64,000 nt of DNA from Bifidobacterium eulemuris (GCF_014898155.1 NZ_CP062938.1:1674001-1738000), one strand, 5' to 3'; positions 1-10,857 are shown, counted from the stretch's first letter. Numbers and translations are program-made. Notes: a model not told the origin generated them from the sequence alone.

Positions 1-365
1 GCGTCGCTGGCCGAATCACCCTGAGGGGCGGCGTCGCCCGCACCGGTCGCATCGGACGCGTCGGACGAATCAGCGGACGAACCGGTCGAACCGGTCGGAT
101 CACCGGCGGTGCCGGACGAATCACCGGCGGTGCCGGTCGAATCACCGGTGAGGCCGGTCGTATCGGACGTGTCGGTGCCGGCGGTACCGGTCGTGTCGGT
201 GGTGGTCTGGGCCGTGGCGGCGCCGGACGCCTCCTCGGCGTACGCGTTCGTGGCGCTCGTGGCCACACCCGCCAACATCGCCAACGCGCACAAGGACGGC
301 AACGCCCTACGCGCCACAGCGCACGTCGCCCTACCGACAGCCTCCAACCAACGAGCATCCATCAT
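1..365 (-). CDS. Secreted surface protein, N-terminal part only (probable pilus-associated adhesin)
   Basis: An open frame on the minus strand starts at tandem ATG codons (363-365, 360-362) and is still open at the window edge, so only about 121 residues are visible. Residues 1-42 look like a signal peptide: a short charged start, a hydrophobic stretch (ALPSLCALAMLAGVATSA) and a probable cleavage site near AYAEE. After it comes a low-complexity Thr/Gly/Ser/Asp linker with repeated GTAGDSSGTAGD-like units, typical of the stalk start of large cell-wall proteins. It lies downstream of, and in the same orientation as, the sortase and LPMTG pilin, so it may be the tip or ancillary adhesin. The catalytic or binding domains and the sorting signal lie outside the window, so the function is inferred from position only. 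Confidence 0.6.
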   Translation of the reverse strand, partial: MMDARWLEAVGRATCAVARRALPSLCALAMLAGVATSATNAYAEEASGAATAQTTTDTTGTAGTDTSDTTGLTGDSTGTAGDSSGTAGDPTGSTGSSADSSDASDATGAGDAAPQGDSASD

Positions 366-544
366 GAACGGCACCTCAATCAATCAACCAAACCAATCCC
401 ACGACCCCATGCGAGCCGCCGGACCGGACAGCCCGCCTCACGGCGGACCGACGAACAACAACCACAACCACCCGGACCAAACCAGGCGAAACGTCATCAC
501 ACACCCCCGCCACAAGCAGGAGCCACCCAACCCAACCGGGCCAG

Positions 545-875
545 GTCCTGTCCCGCCACTCACGGCAGGAACCATCCCAACCATTCGGATCGGGGTCCAT
601 CCAGCCACTCAGGCTGGGGTCTATCCCAACCAATCAGGCCGGGCCTTATCCCACCGTTCAGGTCGGGAACCATCCCGACCATTGGGGCCGGGGCCTATCC
701 CAACCCAGTCGGGTCGAGAACATCCCAACCGTTCAGGTTGGGAACCTTCCCGATCATTCAGGTCGGGCCTATCCCACCATTCAGGTCGGGAACCATCCCA
801 ACCAGTCGGGTCGAGCGCATCCCGACCATTCGGGTCGGGGACCATCCAGCCGATCACCGGCCGGGACCGCCCCAT
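545..875. repeat. Tandem array of about 13 imperfect 25-bp palindromic units
   Basis: About thirteen units of 24-26 bp run head to tail between the pilin and the adhesin. The consensus is close to ATCCCGACCATTCAGGTCGG; the arms CCCGACC and GGTCGGG make each unit an imperfect palindrome, with drift between copies. ORFs across it are low-complexity and unconvincing. It is the main content of the 839-bp gap 366-1204. Role unknown: protein-binding array, RNA stem series or a simple expanding repeat. Confidence 0.8.
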
Positions 876-904
876 CGAAGCCGGGGCCGCTTCCTCTCGT
901 TATC

Positions 905-1030
905 TTTCCCGTCATCCCGCGTGAGGACGGAGGGGTTTCCTTTCGTCATCCCGGGCGGGGACGAAGGGTGTTTCTTTTTCGTCATCCTGAGCGGAGCCCG
1001 TGAGGGCGGAGTCGAAGGATCCCGGAACCA
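905..1030. repeat. Dispersed repeat of the GTCATCCTGAGCG...GTCGAAGGATC family
   Basis: Three degraded copies of a short element beginning GTCATCC and ending near GTCGAAGGATCCC occur here. Related copies are at 23568-23650, 37455-37685, 50560-50660 and about 63259-63285, always between genes, often as inverted pairs that could fold into hairpins. Confidence 0.7.
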
Positions 1031-1083
1031 TCGACACCGAGGAACACGAAACCCCACAATCCCCGTCCCGCCCGGGACGACGA

Positions 1084-1131
1084 AAAAGAAGGAGAAAAGC
1101 GTGACGGCCCGCAGAGAAGGAAATGGGCCGC
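1084..1131 (-). terminator. Probable terminator downstream of the pilin gene
   Basis: On the minus strand, arms CGGCCC (1125-1130) and GGGCCG (1105-1110) form a stem around a 14-nt loop and are followed by T-rich sequence. It sits about 75 bp after the pilin stop, suggesting that the adhesin gene further downstream is at least partly separately transcribed. Confidence 0.5.
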
Positions 1132-1204
1132 CACACAACCAGGACAGGCATCCCGGCCGTCACCCAAAGCGACGACCGGAAAACCTTAAGGGAGCCACCC
1201 GGCG

Positions 1205-3211
1205 TCAGGCGACGACCGAAGCGGCCTTACGGGAACGACGATAGGACGCCAGACCGAAACCACCCAGCACCAAAGCCACGACCACGCTCAAAGCGATACC
1301 CGCGCCACCGGTCATCGGCAGCTGGGTCAGGCTCGTGACGTTGTGCACGTAATCCCGACCATTGGGGGTCTGGGACTGGTTGTTCAGGTCGAGCAACCCA
1401 CCCAGATCCTTGTAGAATTCATTGCCCATCTGCTCGGCATCGGCCTTCGCCACGGCCGCGACGGCCAGCTTGCCATACTGGGCGCTCACGCCGGTGCCGG
1501 TCTTGCCGGTGACCTGGATGGTGTAGGTCGGGGCGAACGACTGCAGGTAGCCGGTGGCGACCTTGGTCTCCTCGACGATGTAGTAGCCCGAGGTCAGGTT
1601 CGGGAACTTCACCGAACCATCGGCGGCGGACGTCACCTCGCCGGCCAGATTGCCCTTGGCGTAGGTGAGGGTGGCGGCACGGTTGGTGGGCGTGACCGTG
1701 ACCTTGTAGATGCGGTAGGTCGCGTCCTTGACGCCGATGTAGTTGTTCTTCGGGCCGACGTTGTACAGCGTGTAGTCGACGGTCGTGTTCCGCTGTTCCT
1801 CATCCTTGCCGGCTTCGGTTCCGTCGAACTTGAACAGGTAGTCGTTCACCGCGCCGGACTGGGTGGACTCGATGAACGCGTAGTACGTCATCACGACATC
1901 GGCCGAGGCCGTCACGCCGGGGATCTTCATGACCTGGTCGACGTTCGCGACGAAGTACTTGTCGCCCTCGAGGATGCCGCTGACGACCTCACCACCGGTG
2001 CCCTTGGCCTGGCCCACGAACTTGTTATCGTCGTCGGTACCGACGACGGTGTTCTCGTACGTCAGTGAGTAGGAGTAGCCCGTGGCGCCGGTCGTCGACA
2101 GGGTGGTGTTGCCGACCTTGAGGGTCAGGTCCTCGGCCGTGGCCAGCGTGGTGGCGTCCTTCTTGATGTCGTTGTTGCCAGTGTCGAATGTCAGGGAGGA
2201 CGAGAAATTGTTGTCGACGATGTCCTTCACGCCCGCGATGGTCTTGAGGACCGTCACGCCGGCGCGCGGGGCGTCGTAGATCTTCATGTTGTGGTTCGCG
2301 TCGTTGGCGCTCCAGTTCGACGGGATCGAGGACGACAGCGTGAACTTCACCAGCGTGCCGTTCGCGTCGCTCCACACGACCTCGCCCTTCTTGGTCGACT
2401 CGAAGGGATCCTTGTCCGGCTCGACGGGATCGGGCTTCTTGTCCGGGGTGTTGCCGTCGGACGACTTCAACGCGACCTCGCCCAACTGCTGGCCCTGCAA
2501 CACCTTGACCGTGCTGCTTGCATCCGAGCAGTAGGTGGACGGAACGATCATCGTGGACACCGCGTTCACGTCTTTTTGGTTTTCGTCCTTCATGGTCTTG
2601 TTGCTGGTGATCACATACACGCCCTGGCTGAAATCACCCAAGGCGTAAGCCGTCGAGCCACCTTGCTTCGGGGTCAGATACACATCGCCGTCAGCGATAT
2701 TCCCTGCCGTCGGCTGGTACTTCGCGGTGGCACCGATGCCAGTGTTCTTCAGCAGGCCGGTGCCGACGGTGGTATCGGCCAGCGCGTCGGCGATCTTACG
2801 CAGCTTCTCGGCATAGCCGGGGTCGCCCATATGCTGGGAGATGTACGCCACCGGATTGTCATAGTACGTCTGCTGCGTCGCAGAGGCTTTGTCGTAGATG
2901 TCGGACTTGTAACCGGTCGGATCGCCCGCCTCGATGGCCTCGCGCAGCAAGGTCTTGACGTCATCATTGGCGACCGTCGTGACGTCGGCGTATTTCGCGT
3001 CCACCGACACGTAATCGCCGATCTTGTACAGACTCCACGTCGAGCTGTCCGAGTTCGCCTCGGTCAGACCCGACATATGGATATACGGGACACCGTCCTG
3101 CGGCACGGCCGCGGCCGCATTGGCGGTACCCGTGCCGAGCGCCATACCGGCGACCAGCACAGCGGCGGCGGACAACGCGCCCGCCACACGCTTCAAAGCA
3201 TTCGCTTTCAT
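1205..3211 (-). CDS. LPMTG-anchored pilin subunit (FimA/FimB-like)
   Basis: A 668-residue secreted pilin. Residues 1-33 are a signal peptide (KR, a hydrophobic Ala/Val run, then ANAAAA). The body carries Ig/Cna-B-like segments. A C-terminal E-box-like stretch (YYIVEETKVATGY) precedes the sorting signal LPMTGG, a membrane segment and a basic tail (YRRSRK). Sortases cleave such signals between Thr and Gly and join subunits or attach them to the wall. A clear YPK pilin motif was not seen, so major versus minor subunit is undecided. ATG 3211 is preceded by TTGGAGA and overlaps the TGA of the leader ORF 3208-3387 as ATGA, so translation is probably coupled. The pilus-polymerising sortase lies just upstream in the same orientation. 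Confidence 0.88.
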   Translation of the reverse strand: MKANALKRVAGALSAAAVLVAGMALGTGTANAAAAVPQDGVPYIHMSGLTEANSDSSTWSLYKIGDYVSVDAKYADVTTVANDDVKTLLREAIEAGDPTGYKSDIYDKASATQQTYYDNPVAYISQHMGDPGYAEKLRKIADALADTTVGTGLLKNTGIGATAKYQPTAGNIADGDVYLTPKQGGSTAYALGDFSQGVYVITSNKTMKDENQKDVNAVSTMIVPSTYCSDASSTVKVLQGQQLGEVALKSSDGNTPDKKPDPVEPDKDPFESTKKGEVVWSDANGTLVKFTLSSSIPSNWSANDANHNMKIYDAPRAGVTVLKTIAGVKDIVDNNFSSSLTFDTGNNDIKKDATTLATAEDLTLKVGNTTLSTTGATGYSYSLTYENTVVGTDDDNKFVGQAKGTGGEVVSGILEGDKYFVANVDQVMKIPGVTASADVVMTYYAFIESTQSGAVNDYLFKFDGTEAGKDEEQRNTTVDYTLYNVGPKNNYIGVKDATYRIYKVTVTPTNRAATLTYAKGNLAGEVTSAADGSVKFPNLTSGYYIVEETKVATGYLQSFAPTYTIQVTGKTGTGVSAQYGKLAVAAVAKADAEQMGNEFYKDLGGLLDLNNQSQTPNGRDYVHNVTSLTQLPMTGGAGIALSVVVALVLGGFGLASYRRSRKAASVVA

Positions 3212-3387
3212 AGATGTTCTCCAATCTTCTTAACGGTGCATTTGCCAGTGGGATGACAAAGCCACCCGATGATTGTCACCCCCCCCCCCGTCAAAATGCA
3301 AATCGAAACAAATAGGGTGGTCAGAAATCGGCAGTTCGGGTGCGTTTTGTAACCATGCTTGACGAAACGCACCCCCATCGTCAACAC
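3208..3387 (-). CDS. Leader peptide ORF crossed by an 11-G tract, overlapping the pilin start (ATGA)
   Basis: Not a conventional annotated gene. A 59-codon frame starts at GTG 3387-3385, nine bases after a perfect AAGGAGG (about 3397-3403), and ends at TGA 3210-3208, overlapping the pilin ATG by four bases. The peptide has a basic N-terminus, then a hydrophobic stretch (about residues 21-44, FLTTLFVSICILT then GGGVTIIGWLC) that could span the membrane. The glycines come from the G tract (3279-3289). With 11 Gs (or 8 or 14) the frame reaches the pilin start. With 10 Gs it meets TGA directly after the tract; with 12 Gs it meets TAA about 20 bp short of the pilin. This reading is direct; the regulatory role is inferred. 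A basis exists in the literature: slippage at G-tracts controls sortase pili in B. breve. Confidence 0.7.
   Translation of the reverse strand: MLTMGVRFVKHGYKTHPNCRFLTTLFVSICILTGGGVTIIGWLCHPTGKCTVKKIGEHL
3279..3289 (-). repeat. Poly-G tract (11 G on the coding strand), candidate phase-variation switch
   Basis: Eleven consecutive C on the plus strand, G on the strand of the pilus genes, 68 bp before the pilin ATG and inside the leader ORF. Homopolymers of this length are prone to replication slippage, and each single-base change moves the leader stop codon. Confidence 0.9.
3338..3374 (-). promoter_or_regulatory. Perfect 10-bp stem hairpin inside the pilin leader
   Basis: Arms GGGTGCGTTT (3338-3347) and AAACGCACCC (3365-3374) flank a 17-nt loop within the leader ORF. 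No T-run follows, so it is not a standard terminator; it could pause ribosomes or polymerase ahead of the G tract. Confidence 0.5.
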
Positions 3388-3419
3388 CCTTTATGCCCTC
3401 CTTACGAGCACATAGAGCA

Positions 3420-4994
3420 TCAAGGATTCCCCCGACCAGCCATCCTCCCCTTAACGGAGGGGCGACGGGTGCCGAACCACAATTCGGACGCATGATGCGG
3501 ATGCGGATACGGGCGCAAATGCCGTTCGCGGAACCATCGCCACACACGCAGAACAACCAACGCGGGCACCACCAGCATGAAAAACACCAACAATCCAACC
3601 AATACCGGATCACCCGGCGCATCAGACGAGTCCGGAATCATATCCGGAATCACCGCGCGCTCCGCACGGATGATCAGACGCTGCGTATTCACCCCATACG
3701 GCGTGCACGTGAACAGCGTCAACAAGTCACGGCCCTCCTCCACCCTCAGATAGGTCGTATCGTCGGGATCCGTGATCTGCACGTCGAAAACCTTATAACC
3801 CAACGTCTCACCCAACACGTGGATATACATCACATCACCCGAACGCAACTCATCCACACGCGTGAACATCAGCTTATCCGGCAGACCACGATGCGCGGCG
3901 ATCACCGAATTCGTATTCTCGCCGCCCACGGGCAGACTCGTGCCGTACAAGTGGCCGGCCCGGCTGGTAAGCACCTCGTCCGACGTGCCGTGCGCGATCG
4001 TCAGGTACACGGAGATGCTCGGAATCTCGATCGTCGCCATCGCGCCCGAACCATTGAGGGACAGCAGGCTCTGGTAGCGTTCGTCGCTCTGGGAGCGGCT
4101 CACGTCCGGATCGTCACCGAACGGATCCGCGCCCTCGCCCAACTCGGTCTGCGGGGACGCGGCCAACTCGGCGTTATACGCCTCCGCGGCCTCCAACGCG
4201 GCCTTCTGCTCCTCGGAAGGCCACTGGGCCACCTCCTCGTCGAACGCGCGGGCGACATACGCCGAATCCAAAGTGTTATAGGCCTGAAGGGCAAAGGGGC
4301 GCAGGCCGATGAACAGGGAAGCGGAAATCAGAATCAGAGCGATCACAAGCCACGCGGCGCTGCGTTTTTGCGCGCGGCCGGCGCGGCGACGGTCCTCCCC
4401 ACACACGGCCAACCAATCGGACCACGACCACACCAACGGAGCATGCGGCAACACGGCGGCCACGACGGGCAAACGACGACGGGCACGCGGCGAGAGAGGC
4501 TTGACGGGCTTCGCGGGGTTGACGGGATTCCCGGCGGCAGCGGCGTCCTCAATGGAACCGACACCGACGGAACCGGAATCGACGGCTTCAGCGGCATCGA
4601 CAGCGGCAGCGGAGTCCCCTCCGGCGATGCCATCGGCCTCGGCGGCGGCCCGCCTCGCGGCCAACTCCGCAGCCCGCGCCTCGGCGGCCTTCTTGCCCAA
4701 TACCACCGCCAAATTCACCAACGGCCTATCAGACTCATCAGACCCATCGGTCCCAACGGATTCGGCGGAATCCTCGACCGACTCATCAAAATCTGAAAGC
4801 TCCGCCTCCCGCTCCTCAGCCTCAGCGGGGGCGACGGGCTCCACAGGCACGACGGACGGCACGGAATCAGCGGAACGAACCGGAGCAACGGTCTCCGTGA
4901 CGGGGGACTCATCCGGCATGGCATCTACGCCCGGCGCACCGCCCTCAACGGAACGGTGCGTGGAGCCGCGGTCTTTGCGACCGAAGAACAGCAT
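3420..4994 (-). CDS. Class C (pilus-polymerising) sortase with a long N-terminal extension
   Basis: A membrane transpeptidase that covalently polymerises pilins. The catalytic signature is TLFTCTPYG, with Cys near residue 430; a following RLIIRAER supplies the Arg and the His lies in IAAHRG. A DPF motif in EGADPFGDDP matches the lid that covers the active site in class C enzymes. There are two membrane segments: LVIALILISASLFIGL before the catalytic domain and a C-terminal one (VGLLVFFMLVVPALVVL), as usual for this class. Unusual is about 200 residues of Ala/Pro/Glu-rich, probably cytoplasmic sequence at the N-terminus. The start at 4994 (MLFFGRKDRG) is preferred to ATG 5027 because AAGGTGGTG precedes it at good spacing. 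Its product presumably assembles the LPMTG pilin encoded downstream. Confidence 0.9.
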   Translation of the reverse strand: MLFFGRKDRGSTHRSVEGGAPGVDAMPDESPVTETVAPVRSADSVPSVVPVEPVAPAEAEEREAELSDFDESVEDSAESVGTDGSDESDRPLVNLAVVLGKKAAEARAAELAARRAAAEADGIAGGDSAAAVDAAEAVDSGSVGVGSIEDAAAAGNPVNPAKPVKPLSPRARRRLPVVAAVLPHAPLVWSWSDWLAVCGEDRRRAGRAQKRSAAWLVIALILISASLFIGLRPFALQAYNTLDSAYVARAFDEEVAQWPSEEQKAALEAAEAYNAELAASPQTELGEGADPFGDDPDVSRSQSDERYQSLLSLNGSGAMATIEIPSISVYLTIAHGTSDEVLTSRAGHLYGTSLPVGGENTNSVIAAHRGLPDKLMFTRVDELRSGDVMYIHVLGETLGYKVFDVQITDPDDTTYLRVEEGRDLLTLFTCTPYGVNTQRLIIRAERAVIPDMIPDSSDAPGDPVLVGLLVFFMLVVPALVVLRVWRWFRERHLRPYPHPHHASELWFGTRRPSVKGRMAGRGNP

Positions 4995-5164
4995 GACAAC
5001 ACCACCTTGACCATACGAAACACGCAAGCATCAAGGCTCTGTCAATCCCACACCGCGCAAGTGTAGCGCATAAAACGAAAAACGCCTCGCCGCGGGCATA
5101 GGCCGGGCGAGACGGGTGAACGAACCGGGCGGATGACGGATGTGGGAGGGAAGGCGGGCGGCAT

Positions 5165-5325
5165 GGGCGGGCGCGCTTTCGCGCCGCCCGGATGAACGGA
5201 GCCGAACGAAAAGGGGACTTCCGTAATTTGTTTCACTGAGCTTTCGTCAGTGAAACAAATTACGGAAGTCCCCTTTTCGCCGCGTAAAAAGTATCACTGA
5301 CAATTCGTCAGCAATACTTTTTACG
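5165..5325. terminator. Cluster of hairpins including a perfect 31-bp-arm inverted repeat
   Basis: Three hairpins stand in series between glgP and the sortase: a GC-rich one at 5165-5190; a perfect inverted repeat with 31-bp arms at 5209-5239 and 5247-5277 around a 7-nt loop; and a third at 5283-5325 with arms CGTAAAAAGTAT and ATACTTTTTACG. They lie about 135 bp or more beyond the glgP stop and should end its transcription. The 31-bp arms are far longer than a terminator needs. Confidence 0.75.
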
Positions 5326-5460
5326 GAACTATGGCATCAGCCGCCCGGTAAAGGTCAGGCGAGCGGAGCGAAAGTGATGACGCGTGCGGCCTCTAGGCGC
5401 GGAGGGTGAAGGCGTATTGACATACGTCGAACCCTCCGCAACGACGAGGACGCTCCGTCA

Positions 5461-7905
<2,445 letters not shown>

Positions 7906-8485
7906 ATTCTGACTTTCCTTCCGGTTCGTCCGGTGTGTGTTCCCCGTCAATAGTATGACGAGGGCTGGCTTACCCGCATCCACGCCGGCGTGAACTTTTC
8001 ATGTTTTGGCCGTATACATTCGTTTTGCTTTATGCATACGTTGTCAACAATCGTCTATTGTAGCCCGTGATTGGCGAGCTTCAATCCAGCGTTTTCTAGC
8101 GATGATGGCGATGCACTCGTTACCATATGGTTTGCAGCGGTGATGTTGGCGCTCACAATGGCGATATCACGCGGTTCCAGACACCCACGGCAAAGCCGGA
8201 CCCCACACGGCAGCCGTCTCACAACGCAACACGCAGACAGTCCACAACTTGGACACGACCCAGCAGCCCCAGTGCCATCCGGGGTACGCCAAGAGGTAGT
8301 GTCTCCGTGCCTTGTCGAACCAAATCAATCACCTTCCCACTCTCTACTCTGAGCGGAGCATAACGAAAGAAACGCATAGCGCAACCAAGCGCAACAAGAG
8401 TAAGCGACATCGGCCCCGGATCTCGAAAGCGCTTACCTAGACTTTGTTTGAAGGATGGAGGATACTTGAGCCTAGGAGGTGCGCG
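7906..8485. other. Divergent intergenic region between glgP and the zeta-type toxin-antitoxin pair
   Basis: 580 bp without a convincing gene. It must hold the glgP promoter (minus strand) and the toxin-antitoxin promoter (plus strand). A fragment of the dispersed CTGAGCGGAGC element occurs near 8350. I see no clear operator or RNA gene. Confidence 0.4.
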
Positions 8486-8818
8486 ATGGCTCAACCAGAA
8501 AACTACAATCCGATGATTTATGACGCGATGCGCGAAAGCGCAAATCGCCTGGTCGGCGAATACACATATTTGGCGAACCGCACCGACGACATGGTAATGC
8601 GCAACGCCCTGCTCGACGCCATCCGAGGAGTACGCCAAGAAGTGACGATGACCGACGCCGATAGTCGCAAAGACGTGGAGGCGAAGACGGCGGAGTTCGC
8701 CTCCCGCGCGGCCAACATGCGAAACTTCCGCATCAACGGCGCGCAGATGGCGCGTGATCACATGGCCACCAGCGCCATGGCCCGGCCCGCAAAGCAATCA
8801 CAGGAGCAAATGCTGTGA
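8486..8818 (+). CDS. Putative antitoxin preceding a zeta-type toxin
   Basis: A 110-residue charged, largely helical protein beginning MAQPENYNPM, preceded by a perfect AGGAGGTG. Its stop overlaps the GTG start of the zeta-toxin gene as GTGA, the tight coupling usual for toxin-antitoxin pairs. I do not recognise a named family; the antitoxin role comes from size, order and overlap. By analogy with epsilon-zeta pairs it would bind the kinase and block its nucleotide site. No DNA-binding motif is obvious. Confidence 0.7.
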   Translation: MAQPENYNPMIYDAMRESANRLVGEYTYLANRTDDMVMRNALLDAIRGVRQEVTMTDADSRKDVEAKTAEFASRAANMRNFRINGAQMARDHMATSAMARPAKQSQEQML

Positions 8819-9663
8819 CCGAGACCTTGTTGGGCGATGACCGAATTCGCGCCATCTTTCACGAGCTCATTCTGCCGTCATACCCAGTTGAGCCTTCGGA
8901 CTCTCCAACGTTATACATGGTCGGAGCCCAGCCAGGAGCCGGCAAAACCCGCGCCATACAACGGATTTGCAAAAGCCATCCCGGCGTAGTCGAAGTGAAT
9001 GGGGATGATCTTCGTGTATACCATCCCGACTATTCACGCATACTCGACGAGGCACCGCTGCGCATGCCGGAATTGACCTCACAGGCGTCCAGCGCATGGG
9101 TGCGGATGAGCCTTGAGCATTTGCGCGATCGCCGTGTCAGCGTGGTGGTGGAAACGACTTTCGCCCACCCGAAAGCCAATATGGACACTTTGCGCTCATT
9201 TCACCAGGCCGGCTACCACGCGATCCTTGTTTTTGTGGCCGTTCCGGCACCGGTGTCTCTGCTCGGAATTTTAGAGCGATACGTGCAGCAGTTGCGCGAT
9301 TATGGCATCGGGCGATGGAGCGATCCCGCCTACCACGATCAGGTCGCTCAGCAGATTCCCGACACCTTGGAATGTTTGATTGCCTCCGGTTTGTTGGATG
9401 AAGTGAAGGTCGTCGATCGCAGCGGGGCAGATGTCGCTCACAAGCACCTCAATCCGACGGACGCAACAAGGAATGCAACGGAATTGCGCCGACTAGCCGA
9501 GAGCAAGCTGGCGGCCGGCTCCATAACCGAAGAACAGCGTGAGCTTGGGAAGCAGTCACTGACGGACATTGCCCAATACCTGACCACGTTGGAACATCCC
9601 GATCACAACGTTGTTGACCTGACACGCCGAGCGGAGACGTTGTTTCTCAACGTAAGGAATTGA
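8815..9663 (+). CDS. Zeta-toxin family kinase
   Basis: A 282-residue P-loop kinase of the zeta toxin type. Visible features are the Walker A GAQPGAGKT near residue 38, the VNGDDLRVYHP segment that in zeta toxins holds the substrate-binding Asp and Arg, and VVVETTFAHP further on. Zeta toxins phosphorylate UDP-N-acetylglucosamine-type wall precursors or related nucleotides; substrate choice here is unknown. The GTG start overlaps the preceding antitoxin stop, and low-level coupled translation would keep antitoxin in excess. Confidence 0.85.
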   Translation: MTETLLGDDRIRAIFHELILPSYPVEPSDSPTLYMVGAQPGAGKTRAIQRICKSHPGVVEVNGDDLRVYHPDYSRILDEAPLRMPELTSQASSAWVRMSLEHLRDRRVSVVVETTFAHPKANMDTLRSFHQAGYHAILVFVAVPAPVSLLGILERYVQQLRDYGIGRWSDPAYHDQVAQQIPDTLECLIASGLLDEVKVVDRSGADVAHKHLNPTDATRNATELRRLAESKLAAGSITEEQRELGKQSLTDIAQYLTTLEHPDHNVVDLTRRAETLFLNVRN

Positions 9664-9807
9664 CGCAATCTCAAGCGGACATCGCCCATGGTGTCTCGAG
9701 CGGAGGCCGATGCGTTCCTTCTCATCATTCCAAGTGAGGTCGCGCACTTCACGCGCGACGACAACCAGCAGCGGAAGGGTGGTCGCGGCCCAAGGGACAA
9801 TGGGAGC

Positions 9808-10233
9808 ATGGCAGTGATACGCGAACAAGATCTCGGCAAAGGACGCGACGCATGGCACGCGTGGCGCGAGGCGGCTGAAGCGGTAATTGGCGGGATATCC
9901 GGAGAACAGGCGCGGGCTGGGCGGCTGGGCGTGACGCCGGCATTGCCGCGGCCGATTATGGCGATGGCGGTGCGATACACCCTGCATCTGCTGGAACGCA
10001 AAGCGCCCGGGCCCGGCGTGGAAGTTCGCGTGGCCCCATGGGGCGCGATCAAAATCCTGGACGGCCCGGCCTCCGACCCGCACAACCTCACACCGCCGGA
10101 CGTCATCGAACTGGATCCGGACGTGTGGCTGCGACTGGCCGCCGGCATCACCACCTGGAGCGAGGAGAAACAGGCCGGCCATATCAGCGCGGTCGGCGAG
10201 CGCGACGACCTCAGCGACCTGCTCCCCCTATAA
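9808..10233 (+). CDS. SCP2-like (sterol carrier family) small protein
   Basis: A 141-residue protein beginning MAVIREQDLGKGRDAW. It matches my memory of a conserved actinobacterial protein labelled sterol carrier family protein; the central part (TLHLLERKAPGPGVEVRV then PDVIELDPDVWLRLAAG) resembles the SCP-2 fold. ATG 9808 is favoured over an upstream in-frame ATG (9688) because AAGGGA precedes it and the upstream residues look non-conserved. Biochemical role unknown. It stands alone between the toxin-antitoxin pair and DUF3073. Confidence 0.6.
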   Translation: MAVIREQDLGKGRDAWHAWREAAEAVIGGISGEQARAGRLGVTPALPRPIMAMAVRYTLHLLERKAPGPGVEVRVAPWGAIKILDGPASDPHNLTPPDVIELDPDVWLRLAAGITTWSEEKQAGHISAVGERDDLSDLLPL

Positions 10234-10329
10234 CAAACCGGCTATATAACCTAACCGGCGGCCGAACCGCATACCGGACTGGCCGAGCCTACGCGTGCAG
10301 GGCCGGAAAACTTGCGTCTTGCGCGGGCC

Positions 10330-10710
10330 TTACTTCTTGGCTTTGAGGGCGCTGGGCATGGGCATCGGGATCGGGCGCGGCTTGGGAACGGCCTTCGCCT
10401 TCACCTCGGGCATTTCGCCGCTGGTCGCCTTGGCGGCGGCTTCGGCGGCCCACTTGGCGTATTCGTCAAGATCATCCCCGACGGCAACCGGTGCCTCAGG
10501 AGCATCCTCGACCGGCTCGGCGTCGGCGGACTCATCCACCGCGACGTCGGCATACTGATCGTCGATATCGGCGAACGGATCGGTGGAGCCGACGCCCGGC
10601 TCCTGTTCGCTCAGCTCCTTGGCAAGCTCGTCGTAATCAGTGTCGGTAGTCAGATACTTGAGCTTACGAGCAATCTTCTGTTGCTTGGCTTTCTGACGTC
10701 CGCGGCCCAT
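10330..10710 (-). CDS. DUF3073 family protein
   Basis: A 126-residue protein beginning MGRGRQKAKQQKIARKLKY, the hallmark N-terminus of the actinobacterial DUF3073 family, followed by a short TDTDYDELAKEL helix. The rest is an acidic Ala/Glu/Asp-rich linker and a Pro/Lys/Met-rich tail, probably disordered. Function unknown. Transcribed divergently from trpS across 147 bp. Confidence 0.85.
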   Translation of the reverse strand: MGRGRQKAKQQKIARKLKYLTTDTDYDELAKELSEQEPGVGSTDPFADIDDQYADVAVDESADAEPVEDAPEAPVAVGDDLDEYAKWAAEAAAKATSGEMPEVKAKAVPKPRPIPMPMPSALKAKK

Positions 10711-10857
10711 CTGACCCCCTGCGAGTAATGCTTGCTATCAATTCATCACACAGAAGCGTACCACTTGTCGTGTTCCGTTCGCTTGTCGGCTCGCATATTT
10801 ACTCTTAAAAGCGTATTTTGCACGGTTTTGACACATTTTGGCGACAAGGAAGAACCC

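Noticed and set aside
109..924. Plus-strand ORF over the adhesin start and the 25-bp repeats.
   Set aside because: Pro/Ser/Arg low complexity created by the repeats; the minus strand has a signal peptide and linker typical of surface proteins.
3230..3622. A 130-residue minus-strand ORF crossing the sortase end and the G tract.
   Set aside because: Most of it is an out-of-frame reading of the sortase gene; the frame with a ribosome site and pilin overlap is the 3208-3387 leader.
8219..8797. A 192-residue minus-strand ORF opposite the antitoxin gene.
   Set aside because: The plus-strand antitoxin has an excellent ribosome site and overlaps the toxin; the antisense product has no recognisable features.
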